DNA of 28,093 nucleotides from JACPTG01 sp964504135 (GTDB taxonomy: Archaea > Nanobdellota > Nanobdellia > Woesearchaeales > UBA10216), in the NCBI GenBank assembly GCA_964504135.1, contig CAZDCW010000017.1, forward strand, positions 1 through 28,093, in the 5' to 3' direction. Made by a program: the position numbers and the translations under genes. Below, piece after piece: positions 5,825 to 13,222 of this stretch (position 1 is the stretch's first letter; every line of letters begins with the position of its first letter). The notes under the pieces were generated by a model. That model was not told the origin of the DNA, did no database searches, and saw nothing but the letters and a program-made list of their open reading frames with translations.

Positions 5825-6604
5825 ATGCCAACTACACTTGAGGAAAGGCTGGGGCGAGGGGGGAAAGGGCTTCTGGACAGAGCCAGGAGGCTTCCAAGAA
5901 AGCCATTTGGAGTGCCTGCAAGCCGCGAAGAGGCGATTCAGGCAGCAAAAGGATTCTTCGGCCCGCAGACCACAGCAGGAGACCTTGACGCGCTTACAGA
6001 CAGGCTTGTGCAGAAGTACGACGTACTGAGAGGAGCATCTGAAGGCGAGAGGGAACAGGTCTGGAACCATTATAGAGGGGCAATACAGGATTCCTATGAA
6101 AGGTATGGAAAGACGCTGGACGGCGGAATAAGGGTTGACAAGATTGACAGAATACTCTCATGCGCTGAACTAACAACCCTAATCCCCGGAGTAGGGGACG
6201 CCATAGATATCACCAAGGATATAATTGAAGGCGTTGCAGTAAAGCTGCCGTATGGGGCTATGGAATACTTCATCAGGCCTCTGCGCGCAAGGAATGGTGA
6301 CAGGACAAGGGAAAAGGTGCACCTTGGAAGGTTCCTCACCATGGCAGGCGTGGAAATAGCCAGCTTCATTCCAAGGGTGGGCGCGTTTATAGACTTCATG
6401 GACCTTTACAGGAAGATGGCTGCTGACACGCTGATAACTGACGCCTACAACAGGACTAATCCAATGGACAGGCGCGGCTACGATTTAGGCTATTTCCTTG
6501 ACTTCGCCTTTGGAGACGTTCTGGGAAGGCAGCGAAGGACGCTGCCATACGAGCGCCCTGAAAGGGCTCCTCCAGTCAGGGAAGCTGTGCCAAGCCTGGC
6601 CTAG
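5825..6604 (+). CDS. Uncharacterised protein with two IPxxGxxxD hydrophobic motifs
   Basis: This 259-aa protein has a basic, helical N-terminal half. Two similar hydrophobic segments follow: TLIPGVGDAIDITKDIIEGV (about residues 118-137) and SFIPRVGAFIDFMDLY (180-195). The same (L/F)(I/V)P-x-x-G-x-x-x-D pattern occurs in the product of the gene at 7063. The segments could be membrane-inserting helices. TTTAAG (about 5793-5798) lies about 27-30 bases before ATG 5825, so the transcript is probably leaderless and this is the first gene of a five-gene cluster. The family is not recognised. Confidence 0.75.
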   Translation: MPTTLEERLGRGGKGLLDRARRLPRKPFGVPASREEAIQAAKGFFGPQTTAGDLDALTDRLVQKYDVLRGASEGEREQVWNHYRGAIQDSYERYGKTLDGGIRVDKIDRILSCAELTTLIPGVGDAIDITKDIIEGVAVKLPYGAMEYFIRPLRARNGDRTREKVHLGRFLTMAGVEIASFIPRVGAFIDFMDLYRKMAADTLITDAYNRTNPMDRRGYDLGYFLDFAFGDVLGRQRRTLPYERPERAPPVREAVPSLA

Positions 6605-6658
6605 GCTCCCTTTTCCGGTGAAGAAAGTATTATAAACGCCCTGTCCGCAGAAGGCACA

Positions 6659-6677
6659 AAAAGGAGGTGCAGGCATG
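6659..6677 (+). promoter_or_regulatory. Strong Shine-Dalgarno site before the CBS gene
   Basis: AAAGGAGGTG ends 6 bases before ATG 6675. The full match to the anti-SD core argues for internal translation within a longer transcript. Confidence 0.7.
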
Positions 6678-7073
6678 ATTGCCAAACTAAAGCTCGTAAG
6701 TGCACTTATATGCAGGGAGAGCGAGGCTGCGCAGGCAGTCGCAAGGAAGCTTAGGTCGAAGAAGGCAAGGTCAATCTTCGTCGTAAATGGCAAAAGCCAG
6801 CCTGTGGGCATAATATCCTGCACAGACTTCACCTACAAGGTGGCTGCTGAGCATAAGGACATAAGCAAGCTTAAGGCAGGGGACATCATGAATTCGCCGC
6901 TGGAATGCTGCGACATCAATGATGAGCCTGAGAAGGCGATGGCGATAATGATAAGGAGGAGGAATTACGGCTGCCTTGTCACAAAAAACAGGAAGGCAAA
7001 GGGAGTTCTCGACTACAAGACAGCGACAGAGGCAATCATAAAGGCGCTTAAGGCTGGGCAGCATGGGGCTTGA
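6675..7073 (+). CDS. CBS-domain pair protein
   Basis: This 132-aa protein consists of two CBS repeats and nothing else. Repeat 1 is about residues 5-60 (ARSIFVVNGKSQPVGIISCT followed by D) and repeat 2 about 68-128 (YGCLVTKNRKAKGVLDYKTA). CBS pairs bind adenosyl compounds such as AMP, ATP or SAM and usually regulate a partner. Its end overlaps the start of the gene at 7063 by 11 bases, implying coupling. It may act as the energy or nucleotide sensor of this cluster, but that is inference. Confidence 0.85.
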   Translation: MIAKLKLVSALICRESEAAQAVARKLRSKKARSIFVVNGKSQPVGIISCTDFTYKVAAEHKDISKLKAGDIMNSPLECCDINDEPEKAMAIMIRRRNYGCLVTKNRKAKGVLDYKTATEAIIKALKAGQHGA

Positions 7074-7713
7074 GTCAATAGTGGGGGGCGTTGCAAACAC
7101 TTTCAGCCAGGTCAAGGACTGGATACTTGTCCCTGACAACGTGAACAAGATGGTTGACTACGCGAAAAGGTACTACCTCAACAAGGAAACCCAGGAGCAC
7201 CTTGCCACGCTGAGTCCTGCGGAAAAGGAGAACCTGTACAGCAGGCTGAAATACCACATAGAGGAGGCGGTAAAGTACCAGCAGAAAAACCTGGACAGCC
7301 TCATGCTGAAGGTCGGCAGGGGAGCAGGGCTGGCGTCAGTGCTCAACGAAACCTATTCAATAATCAAGGGCATACCCTTCAGCAACTGGGGCTACCTTCA
7401 GGCAGCGCTGGTGGGCTCAAAAGGGCTGCTCGAGCTTCCGACAATGTACAAGCACCTGGTGGAAACAGCTGACCTGTACGGGACAGTTGAATGGCTTGCC
7501 TCCAAGGCAGTGGCCTGGTTTGTCCCGGTTGCAGGCCCGGCACTTGACTACAATGTCGCGCGAAGGGTGATAACCCGTAATGCCATATGGCGCGGAGCCA
7601 GCGAATTCATGAAGGAGATAAAGAAATACACGCCGCAGCCAGCGCTGCCAGACCAGCTTTACGAAAGGGTAAAGACAATAGCAGGCCCAACGCTCAGGGA
7701 ACAATATGCCTGA
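7063..7713 (+). CDS. Uncharacterised helical protein, cluster partner of the CBS gene
   Basis: This 216-aa protein starts at ATG 7063, inside the end of the CBS gene. It is mainly helical, with hydrophobic stretches around residues 84-125 and 148-165. The motif FVPVAGPALDY (153-163) parallels the two IPxxGxxxD motifs in the protein at 5825, so the two may be distant relatives. The end overlaps the start of the next gene by 8 bases. No enzyme motif is visible. A membrane-associated structural role is a guess. Confidence 0.72.
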   Translation: MGLESIVGGVANTFSQVKDWILVPDNVNKMVDYAKRYYLNKETQEHLATLSPAEKENLYSRLKYHIEEAVKYQQKNLDSLMLKVGRGAGLASVLNETYSIIKGIPFSNWGYLQAALVGSKGLLELPTMYKHLVETADLYGTVEWLASKAVAWFVPVAGPALDYNVARRVITRNAIWRGASEFMKEIKKYTPQPALPDQLYERVKTIAGPTLREQYA

Positions 7714-9031
7714 AGTCCCAAGAACCTGGATTAATGACTGGAAAAGGGCAGAGGAACTCTTCGCAGCCCTGGCGCAAAGCTACAGCAGCAGGCTCAATTC
7801 GCGCAGCCAGCAGCCGGGCCTGCTGCAGAGAGACCTTTCTGCGATTCAGCAGCTGCTTGACCTGATGGACGGCTTCAAGGCAGCGCTGGGTGCTGCTTTC
7901 AGCCAGCACCAGACAACCCAGTCAATAACGCTCGCCTCAAAGATTTCATGGCTGAAAAAACACCTCCAAAGCCTGGCGAAGTCCCTGAATGAATCAGCAC
8001 AGCAGCATAAGGACACAACACTGCTGATGGACGTGAACCGTTTCACGCCAGCAGCCCTTGAGGAGTGCAGGCGGGCAAGGGTGATAGCAGCCGAGCTTGC
8101 AAGGCCGCCGGCGGCAACTGAAAACGTAAGCCTGGCAAGAGTCACCCGGCGAGGTTTCCTGGTCGGCGGCATGGCAGCTGGCGGAATCATCGGCGCAGGG
8201 TTCATGCAGGACTTAAGAAACCTGGGCCAAGCGCTGAATTCCTTCGTGGATCTTCTCCTGGGAATAAAGAAGCTTATTGAAGACCTTGGGCTTATGAACC
8301 CAAGAAGGTTTGACGAGATTGTCAGCCATATGAAGGCTGCAGACCCGAAGAACGCTGGACTGTACAAGGAGTTCCAGGAAAGGAGGGCGTCAGCCCTGCT
8401 CAAGTTCCAGCAGCTTTCAACCAGGTTTGAACATTTCCAGTATGACGCCAATGAGATGGTCAGGGAGATGCAGAGGAAATACGGGCCTGACTGGGTTGGC
8501 AAGATCATTGAAAGCAAATCAGGAATAATTGACCAGCTTCAGAGGCTTTTCGGCCGCAATGTCTCTGAGAAGAACTACGTAAACAACTACAATAAGCTGA
8601 AGGCCACCTATGAAAGGGCGATAAAAGTCCAGGACAGGCTTGAGCGGGAGATAATCCGGGCATACGAGCAGCATGGCCTGAGGGCAGTCCAGCCAATCCA
8701 GAGGATGATGAAGGCCCATGTAGCGCTAATGAGGTTCCAGGAAGAAGTCTATGCGGCCAACATCAAGCTAGGCGAGGACAACACCAAGCTGTTTGACGGG
8801 TATGACTCAAGGCTGAACGCAGCAGAGTCAATGGAAAAAGAGGCGCTCAGGCTGGCCGGGCAGGACATATACGAAAGGGACATAGACTTTACGAAAATTC
8901 AATACGCAGCCCCAATAGGAGGAGCCATTCTGGGCAGAAAGGTAGCGCATGCTCTTTTAGGCTGGACAAAAGGCCTTGATAAGGCAACAACAGTCAAGGT
9001 GCCAAGGCGCAGGCTTTTTGGAAGGTGGTAA
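7706..9031 (+). CDS. Long helical protein with an internal RR-hydrophobic (Tat-like) segment
   Basis: This 441-aa protein has helical, coiled-coil-prone regions at about residues 10-130 and 205-380. Between them lies VTRRGFLVGGMAAGGIIGAG (147-166): twin Arg followed by a Gly-rich hydrophobic stretch. It looks like a Tat signal or a membrane anchor but sits about 145 residues from the N-terminus. The coding frame is continuous and overlaps the previous gene by 8 bases, so a later real start is not forced. A second short hydrophobic segment (AAPIGGAILGRKVAHALLG) is near the C-terminus. Family unknown. Confidence 0.72.
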   Translation: MPEVPRTWINDWKRAEELFAALAQSYSSRLNSRSQQPGLLQRDLSAIQQLLDLMDGFKAALGAAFSQHQTTQSITLASKISWLKKHLQSLAKSLNESAQQHKDTTLLMDVNRFTPAALEECRRARVIAAELARPPAATENVSLARVTRRGFLVGGMAAGGIIGAGFMQDLRNLGQALNSFVDLLLGIKKLIEDLGLMNPRRFDEIVSHMKAADPKNAGLYKEFQERRASALLKFQQLSTRFEHFQYDANEMVREMQRKYGPDWVGKIIESKSGIIDQLQRLFGRNVSEKNYVNNYNKLKATYERAIKVQDRLEREIIRAYEQHGLRAVQPIQRMMKAHVALMRFQEEVYAANIKLGEDNTKLFDGYDSRLNAAESMEKEALRLAGQDIYERDIDFTKIQYAAPIGGAILGRKVAHALLGWTKGLDKATTVKVPRRRLFGRW

Positions 9032-9034
9032 AAG

Positions 9035-9445
9035 GTGGGGAAGGGACAGGCGACAGTCTTTGCCCTGGCAGGAATGCTGCTTCTCTTTGGCGCAGTTCTC
9101 CTTCTGATTCCCCGGCAGCCACCGGCTGAAAACAGTGCTGAGCTTTCCTTCCAGCAGTCTGCTGTGAAGCAGGCTGTTAACATCTGCCTGGCAAGGCTGA
9201 CTGATGAGGGGTTAAGGCTTTACGGGAATGACGAAGCCAAGGTAGCAGGGCATATCAGGAGCAGCATCGCAGCCTGCTCACAAGCGCCAGGAACCGGGCA
9301 AGCAGCCGCAGCCAACCCGGTGCCTGCCTGCACCTGCGGCCGCTACCACGGATGGGACTATGCGCTGCGCTGCTACAACGGATGCGCATGCGACAACAAA
9401 TACGTGGAGCTTGTGAAAAACGCCGAGCTTCAGGGCATAGGCTAA
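9035..9445 (+). CDS. Pilin-like or membrane-anchored cysteine-rich protein (GTG start)
   Basis: This 136-aa protein begins with a GTG 3 bases after the previous stop. The N-terminus MGKGQATVFALAGMLLLFG resembles archaeal type IV pilin-like leaders (G-Q before a hydrophobic helix), so PilD-like processing after the short basic leader is possible. The outer part carries at least eight cysteines, including CTCGRYHG, CYNGCACDN and AACSQ, which suggests disulfides or metal binding. It is the last gene of the cluster, and its stop overlaps the convergent Lrp-type gene by 4 bases. Confidence 0.7.
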   Translation: MGKGQATVFALAGMLLLFGAVLLLIPRQPPAENSAELSFQQSAVKQAVNICLARLTDEGLRLYGNDEAKVAGHIRSSIAACSQAPGTGQAAAANPVPACTCGRYHGWDYALRCYNGCACDNKYVELVKNAELQGIG

Positions 9446-10434
9446 ACAGCAGCCTTGACAGCATCTTTTGCAGAATAAGACTCAAAAGGAGACCAGCTGA
9501 TTACAGACTCCCTGTAAATGTGGACCAGGTCATAATAGTTGTACTGGTCAGGAAACCTCGCCTTGAACATCTCAACGATGCTCTTCAGCACAGCATCATT
9601 CTCCACGGCAAGCTCAACATTAATGTCATACCTGCCAAGAAGCTCAAAGGCCCAGATGCAGGCATTTGTCTGCCTGAAGAATTCTATGATAGTGGGGAGG
9701 GAGTTAAGGTTCCTTATGCCAATGGTGATGTGCACCCGCTCAAGCCCAAGCTTCTCAAAGTCAGGGGCGATGGTGTACAGGATTATCAGGCCGCTGTTTT
9801 CCATCTTCCTGAGCCTGTACTTAAGCACTTTGGGATCAGCTCTCACAGCCCTCGCAAGCTCGGTTAGCTTGGCCCTTGAATTCGTGGACAGCCTCTCCAC
9901 AATCCTCTGGTCCATCCCATCCAGCTCAGCGTCGTCCACGTCTGACTGGCTGAATGATACGGGTTCGACTTCGCCGGCTGTGAAAAACTTCTGGTTGAGC
10001 TTATGGGTCCTTACAACAGAGTGTATTTCCTGATGGAGCATATACTCGCCAAACTCATTCTTGAACCTGCGGAAAAACTCCCTCAGGCCGCCCGGGCCCT
10101 TCACCATGGTCATGAACACGATGTCATAAGGCCCTTCGCACATCCGCAGGTTTGCGCAACTGATATCGCGGGCAATAAACTCCACAATGAGCCTTTCCAC
10201 ATCAGGGGTTGTGCCGGTAAACTTCATGAAAGTCTGGTAATAGTAATAGCCAATCCTCGCTGCGTTGAAAACCGTGTAGAAGGACTTGACATACCCGCGG
10301 CCAATAAGCCTGTTCACCCTGAAATTGACAGTTTCCTTGGAAGACCTGACCCTTCTTGCAATTACAGTGACAGGCATGCGGGCATTCAGCTCCAGCTCAT
10401 ACAAAATCTTCCGGTCCAGGAGGTCTGGCTGCAT
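9442..10434 (-). CDS. Second double Lrp/AsnC-type regulator
   Basis: This 330-aa protein has the same layout as the product at 3540: HTH 1 at about residues 5-50 (LDRKILYELELNARMPVTVI), a RAM-like region, a linker, HTH 2 at about 170-220 (MDQRIVERLSTNSRAKLTEL) and a second RAM-like region. The sequences differ substantially, so the duplication is old. GTTAAATAC at about 10457-10466 (read on the minus strand) lies about 26 bases before ATG 10434, giving a leaderless start. It is convergent to the pilin-like gene. Targets are unknown; the neighbouring cluster is a natural candidate. Confidence 0.85.
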   Translation of the reverse strand: MQPDLLDRKILYELELNARMPVTVIARRVRSSKETVNFRVNRLIGRGYVKSFYTVFNAARIGYYYYQTFMKFTGTTPDVERLIVEFIARDISCANLRMCEGPYDIVFMTMVKGPGGLREFFRRFKNEFGEYMLHQEIHSVVRTHKLNQKFFTAGEVEPVSFSQSDVDDAELDGMDQRIVERLSTNSRAKLTELARAVRADPKVLKYRLRKMENSGLIILYTIAPDFEKLGLERVHITIGIRNLNSLPTIIEFFRQTNACIWAFELLGRYDINVELAVENDAVLKSIVEMFKARFPDQYNYYDLVHIYRESVISWSPFESYSAKDAVKAAV

Positions 10435-10530
10435 GAAAAGGATAACCCAGCCGGGTATTTAACCCTTTTTTTATAAATTGCATAATGCTGAGCCACCCTC
10501 TTTTCATTTTGTGCAAAAACAGCCTGAATA

Positions 10531-10587
10531 CCTTTAATAGCCTCTGCGCCTACTTGAGTTTAGATGAAAAAAAGCGCACTGAGGTGA
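10531..10587 (+). promoter_or_regulatory. Promoter and possible 7-codon leader ORF before the KGG gene
   Basis: CTTTAATAG (about 10532-10540) is a TATA candidate. About 27 bases on, ATG 10564 opens MKKSALR and stops at TGA 10585-10587. The stop lies inside the Shine-Dalgarno GAGGTGA (10581-10587) of the next gene. This geometry would couple translation of the peptide to the KGG gene. It may be chance. Confidence 0.4.
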
Positions 10588-10592
10588 CAAAC

Positions 10593-10805
10593 ATGGGAGA
10601 TACAGGCAACAGGGGATTTGCCTCAATGGAGGCTGAAGTCCAGAGAGAGATAGCCCGCAGGGGCGGCAGGGAGGCGCACAGGAGGGGCACAGCCCACGAA
10701 TTCACACCTGAAGAGGCAAGGGAGGCAGGCAGAAAGGGCGGTCTGGCAGTTAGCCGGGACAGGAAGCACATGGCCCAAATAGGAAGAAGGGGAGGGCAAA
10801 GCTAG
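10593..10805 (+). CDS. KGG-repeat (con-10/GsiB-like) stress-type protein
   Basis: This 70-aa, very hydrophilic protein contains repeats of the KGG type: IARRGGREAHRRGTAHEF, EAREAGRKGGLAVSRD and AQIGRRGGQ. Such proteins are small, disordered and often induced by dehydration or general stress. GAGGTGA lies 5 bases before ATG 10593. Longer in-frame readings upstream cross the TATA region and were not used. The repeat type is clear; the role is by analogy. Confidence 0.85.
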   Translation: MGDTGNRGFASMEAEVQREIARRGGREAHRRGTAHEFTPEEAREAGRKGGLAVSRDRKHMAQIGRRGGQS

Positions 10806-10810
10806 GTAAA

Positions 10811-10918
10811 ATGAAAAAGGAAATCGAAAAGGAAGTGCTCACATCAGACACCACAGGGGTGGATAGGATGGAGGATGACCAAAGGCCGTTAAGCAGCCGG
10901 AAGAAGAGGAGCAGTTAG
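10811..10918 (+). CDS. Possible 35-aa protein downstream of the KGG gene
   Basis: ATG 10811 opens 35 codons, starting MKKEIEKEVLTSDTTG and ending SSRKKRSS. It starts 5 bases after the KGG stop, preceded by AGCTAGGTAAA, a weak ribosome site. It is hydrophilic and highly charged, like its neighbour. No family is recognised. It could be non-coding. Confidence 0.45.
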   Translation: MKKEIEKEVLTSDTTGVDRMEDDQRPLSSRKKRSS

Positions 10919-10941
10919 CTGGTCACCTCTCCCATGCCTTC

Positions 10942-11334
10942 CTAACTTACTAATTCTTTGCCTGGCCTGAAGCCGAGGGCGCACGAGTTTATGCAGAACC
11001 TTTTTCCCTTAGGGCCATCCCTGAAGAAATGGCCAAGATGGCTGCCGCACTTTGCGCACAAAACCTCTGTCCTGAGCATTCCATGGCTTTTATCCGCCTG
11101 GAGCCTGACCCTGTCAGTTGCAATCGCCTCAAAAAAGCTTGGCCACCCGGTCCCTGAGTCAAACTTTGCGTCAGACGAGAAAATTTCAGAACCGCAGCCA
11201 GCGCACATATATACGCCCTTCTCCCTGTTATGCAAAAGCCTCCCGCAGAAAGGGGCTTCTGTTCCCTTCATCCTAAGGACCTGAAACTGCTCAGGTGTCA
11301 AACGCGCCCTCCACTCCTCCTCGGATTTTGGCAT
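10942..11334 (-). CDS. msrB: Peptide-methionine (R)-S-oxide reductase MsrB
   Basis: This 130-aa protein reduces methionine-R-sulfoxide in proteins. Two CxxC pairs for structural zinc are CAGC (44-47) and CAKC (93-96). The catalytic Cys114 lies in RFCINS, and GWPSF (64-68) is the substrate loop. The classical resolving Cys before GWPSF is Thr here (SGTGWPSF); C118 or C30 could take that role, or an external thiol does. ATG 11334 was chosen over the TTG at 11337; TATATAAG near 11362-11369 lies about 30 bases upstream. The gene is divergent from a glutamate-cysteine ligase-like gene, a redox-themed pair. Confidence 0.93.
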   Translation of the reverse strand: MPKSEEEWRARLTPEQFQVLRMKGTEAPFCGRLLHNREKGVYMCAGCGSEIFSSDAKFDSGTGWPSFFEAIATDRVRLQADKSHGMLRTEVLCAKCGSHLGHFFRDGPKGKRFCINSCALGFRPGKELVS

Positions 11335-11360
11335 CAAGGCGGTTTAAGGCAGGTTTTCAC

Positions 11361-11422
11361 CTTATATAGTTTTATCTGCCATGCCATAGTGTATAAGGCC
11401 ATGCCATAGCAAGGCTTATAAC
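11361..11422. promoter_or_regulatory. Divergent promoter with two 12-bp direct repeats
   Basis: GCCATGCCATAG occurs at 11378-11389 and again at 11398-11409, offset by 20 bases. The repeats lie between the msrB TATA (about 11362-11369, minus strand) and the TATA of the plus-strand gene (CTTATAAC, about 11415-11422). A two-turn offset suits a dimeric activator or repressor controlling both genes. Confidence 0.5.
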
Positions 11423-11444
11423 CGACAAAGCCCATGCGTGGCTA

Positions 11445-12806
11445 ATGGCAGAGAAAAGGCAGCCGCTGAAACGCTCCCTTACAGGGTTTGAAGTTGAGAT
11501 GTTCCTGATAAACGGGAAGGGGCAAATGCTTAATTCCGCTGACGCAGTCATCAGGGAAGCCAGGAGGCACGGCTCAGGCGCCAAGAAGGAATGCAGCCAC
11601 AACCTTGTTGAAATAGCAACCAACCCAAGCCAGCGCGCATTCCAGACCATGGACGAGCTGCTCAGCGACATTGAGCATGTGGTGGCTGCTGCGGAAAAGC
11701 ACTCAGCCTGCATCCTGCCGCTTGGAACGTATCCCGGCCAGTTCAACCCTGTCATGAGGACTACCAAGCCATATAAGATAAAGGAGTCAATTTTCGGAAA
11801 GAACAGGTTCAGGATAGCAGGAAGATGTGCGGGCTTCCATTCGCATTACACCCTGCCAAGGGGCATGTTTGACAGCGAGCTCAGAATCCTCAAGATGCTT
11901 GTAAGAAGCAAAATCAAGGACAGCCTTGTCAACAGCCACAACCTGCTGATAGCCGCAGACCCTGCGCTGGCGACATTCATGCAGTCCTCTCCTTACTATC
12001 AGGGATCATACATGGGAAAGGACTCAAGAGTAATTATGTACAGGGGAGGCCAGGCGCTTGGCAGCCCGCAGGGCCTGTATTCCAACTTTGAGGAATTCGG
12101 AGGCCTGCCGCCTTACATACCAACAGCGCTTGACGTAATAGATATTATCGGAAGCAGGTTTGACACATGGAAGGCGCATATTCGGAGCATGGGAATCAAC
12201 ATAGCAGCCCTCTCGCTTTACGGCTCTGTCATGGACACAACGTGGAACCCTGTAAAGATAAACCCAAACGGAACCCTTGAGCAGAGGGGTATGGACATGA
12301 ACCATCCGCCATACCTGGCAGCTGCTGGAACGGTTATCTCAGGCGTGCTCCGGGGCCTCCAGCAGGAATTCTACCAAGTCGTTCCCTCAGACATCGCAAT
12401 CAGGGAGCCCTTCAGGATGGAAGGGGATGTGATTTACATTCCCCCATACACCCACGTCAAGAACAACCTGCAGCGAAACTCGGCATACCAGGGGCTGGAC
12501 AACCATGAGGTTTACACATACTGCAGAAGGTTCCTGAAGCTCGCGGAGAGGCTCCTTCCCAAGGAGGAATATCCCATGCTAAGGCCCTTCAGGAAAATCC
12601 TTGACGAGGAAAAGACTGTCTCAGACCAGATACTAGCCATGGCAAAGCGAAAGGGGTTTGGAAAGCACGCGGAGCTAAGCAGAGAGGCTGCGGCTGAAAT
12701 AGCCATCCACCACTCCGAGAGGCTCCTCGATGAAATCATAAGAACAAGAGACCACCTTCATTCTTCCTTCTCAGGGGCAGAGCGCCTCCAGCACTCATCA
12801 CAATAG
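11445..12806 (+). CDS. Glutamate-cysteine ligase-like carboxylate-amine ligase (GCS2/YbdK type)
   Basis: This 453-aa protein appears to belong to the GCS2 family of ATP-dependent carboxylate-amine ligases. Seen motifs are TGFEVEMFLINGKG (13-26), ECSHNLVEIATNPS (about 49-62), LPLGTYPGQFNP (about 91-102) and CAGFHSHYTLP (about 128-138), which fit the family's nucleotide, metal and substrate sites. It may make gamma-glutamylcysteine or another gamma-glutamyl amide; archaeal members are often uncharacterised. A leaderless start at ATG 11445 is supported by CTTATAAC about 27 bases upstream. Pairing with msrB suggests thiol-redox metabolism. Confidence 0.75.
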   Translation: MAEKRQPLKRSLTGFEVEMFLINGKGQMLNSADAVIREARRHGSGAKKECSHNLVEIATNPSQRAFQTMDELLSDIEHVVAAAEKHSACILPLGTYPGQFNPVMRTTKPYKIKESIFGKNRFRIAGRCAGFHSHYTLPRGMFDSELRILKMLVRSKIKDSLVNSHNLLIAADPALATFMQSSPYYQGSYMGKDSRVIMYRGGQALGSPQGLYSNFEEFGGLPPYIPTALDVIDIIGSRFDTWKAHIRSMGINIAALSLYGSVMDTTWNPVKINPNGTLEQRGMDMNHPPYLAAAGTVISGVLRGLQQEFYQVVPSDIAIREPFRMEGDVIYIPPYTHVKNNLQRNSAYQGLDNHEVYTYCRRFLKLAERLLPKEEYPMLRPFRKILDEEKTVSDQILAMAKRKGFGKHAELSREAAAEIAIHHSERLLDEIIRTRDHLHSSFSGAERLQHSSQ

Positions 12807-12871
12807 ACGAGGCCTGGCTTGATGATCTTATACACCTTGCAGAGCTTGCACCTGGTCTTGTACGCGGCCAT
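12758..12871 (-). CDS. Zinc-ribbon microprotein (37 aa)
   Basis: On the minus strand, ATG 12871 opens MAAYKTRCKLCKVYKIIKPG, continues LVYCDECWRR and ends at TGA 12758-12760. The four cysteines (C8, C11, C24, C27) make a CxxC-x12-CxxC zinc ribbon. A TATA element reading TTTTTATAC on the minus strand (about 12893-12901) lies about 26 bases upstream, giving a leaderless start. The 3' end overlaps the ligase gene antisense by 49 bases. Zinc ribbons of this size often bind nucleic acid or a larger complex. The exact role is unknown. Confidence 0.65.
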   Translation of the reverse strand: MAAYKTRCKLCKVYKIIKPGLVYCDECWRRSAPEKEE

Positions 12872-12925
12872 AACAGGAAACGGATTAAGCTGAGTATAAA
12901 AACCCTTTGAAAAAAAATGAATTTA

Positions 12926-13222
12926 TCAAATTGACCTTAATTCCTTCTTCAGGTCCTCTATTGAATATTCTGACTTATATCCCTGCTCTATAAGGTATTT
13001 TTCCATTTCCCATACTGTTATTTCCGCCTGCCTGGCTGCTTTTGAGATTGTTATTCTTCCCTTGGAATATTCTTCCGCCGCCTTCTTCCTTACGAAGTCG
13101 CGGTAGCCCATCATGAGGAGTTTTCTGATTACAGTGCTTCGGTCCTCTGCCTCCTCGTCGCTTATCCTCCTTATTTTCTCCATAATCTGCCCTGGAAGCC
13201 TTATCCCGATTGCTCTGCTCAT
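12926..13222 (-). CDS. UPF0175-family antitoxin (intact module)
   Basis: This 98-aa protein begins with a ribbon-helix-helix-like part (MSRAIGIRLPGQIMEKIRRI) and then has the UPF0175 signature AAEEYSKGRITISKAARQAE (about residues 53-72). Its ATG overlaps the toxin stop as ATGA (13222-13219), so translation is coupled. It should bind the PIN toxin and repress the operon. It resembles the orphan antitoxin at 395-703 in length and layout. Confidence 0.85.
   Translation of the reverse strand: MSRAIGIRLPGQIMEKIRRISDEEAEDRSTVIRKLLMMGYRDFVRKKAAEEYSKGRITISKAARQAEITVWEMEKYLIEQGYKSEYSIEDLKKELRSI

Noticed and set aside
7846..8517. 223-codon minus-strand ORF opposite the long helical protein
   Set aside because: The plus-strand frame is in a tight operon with overlapping starts, and the antisense translation is Ser/Leu/Arg-rich without motifs.
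10003..10476. 157-codon plus-strand ORF opposite the second Lrp-type gene
   Set aside because: It covers the promoter of the regulator and has no ribosome site or recognisable features.
11378..11409. CRISPR-like repeat pair
   Set aside because: Only two 12-bp copies, 20 bases apart, between two TATA boxes; an operator explains them better.
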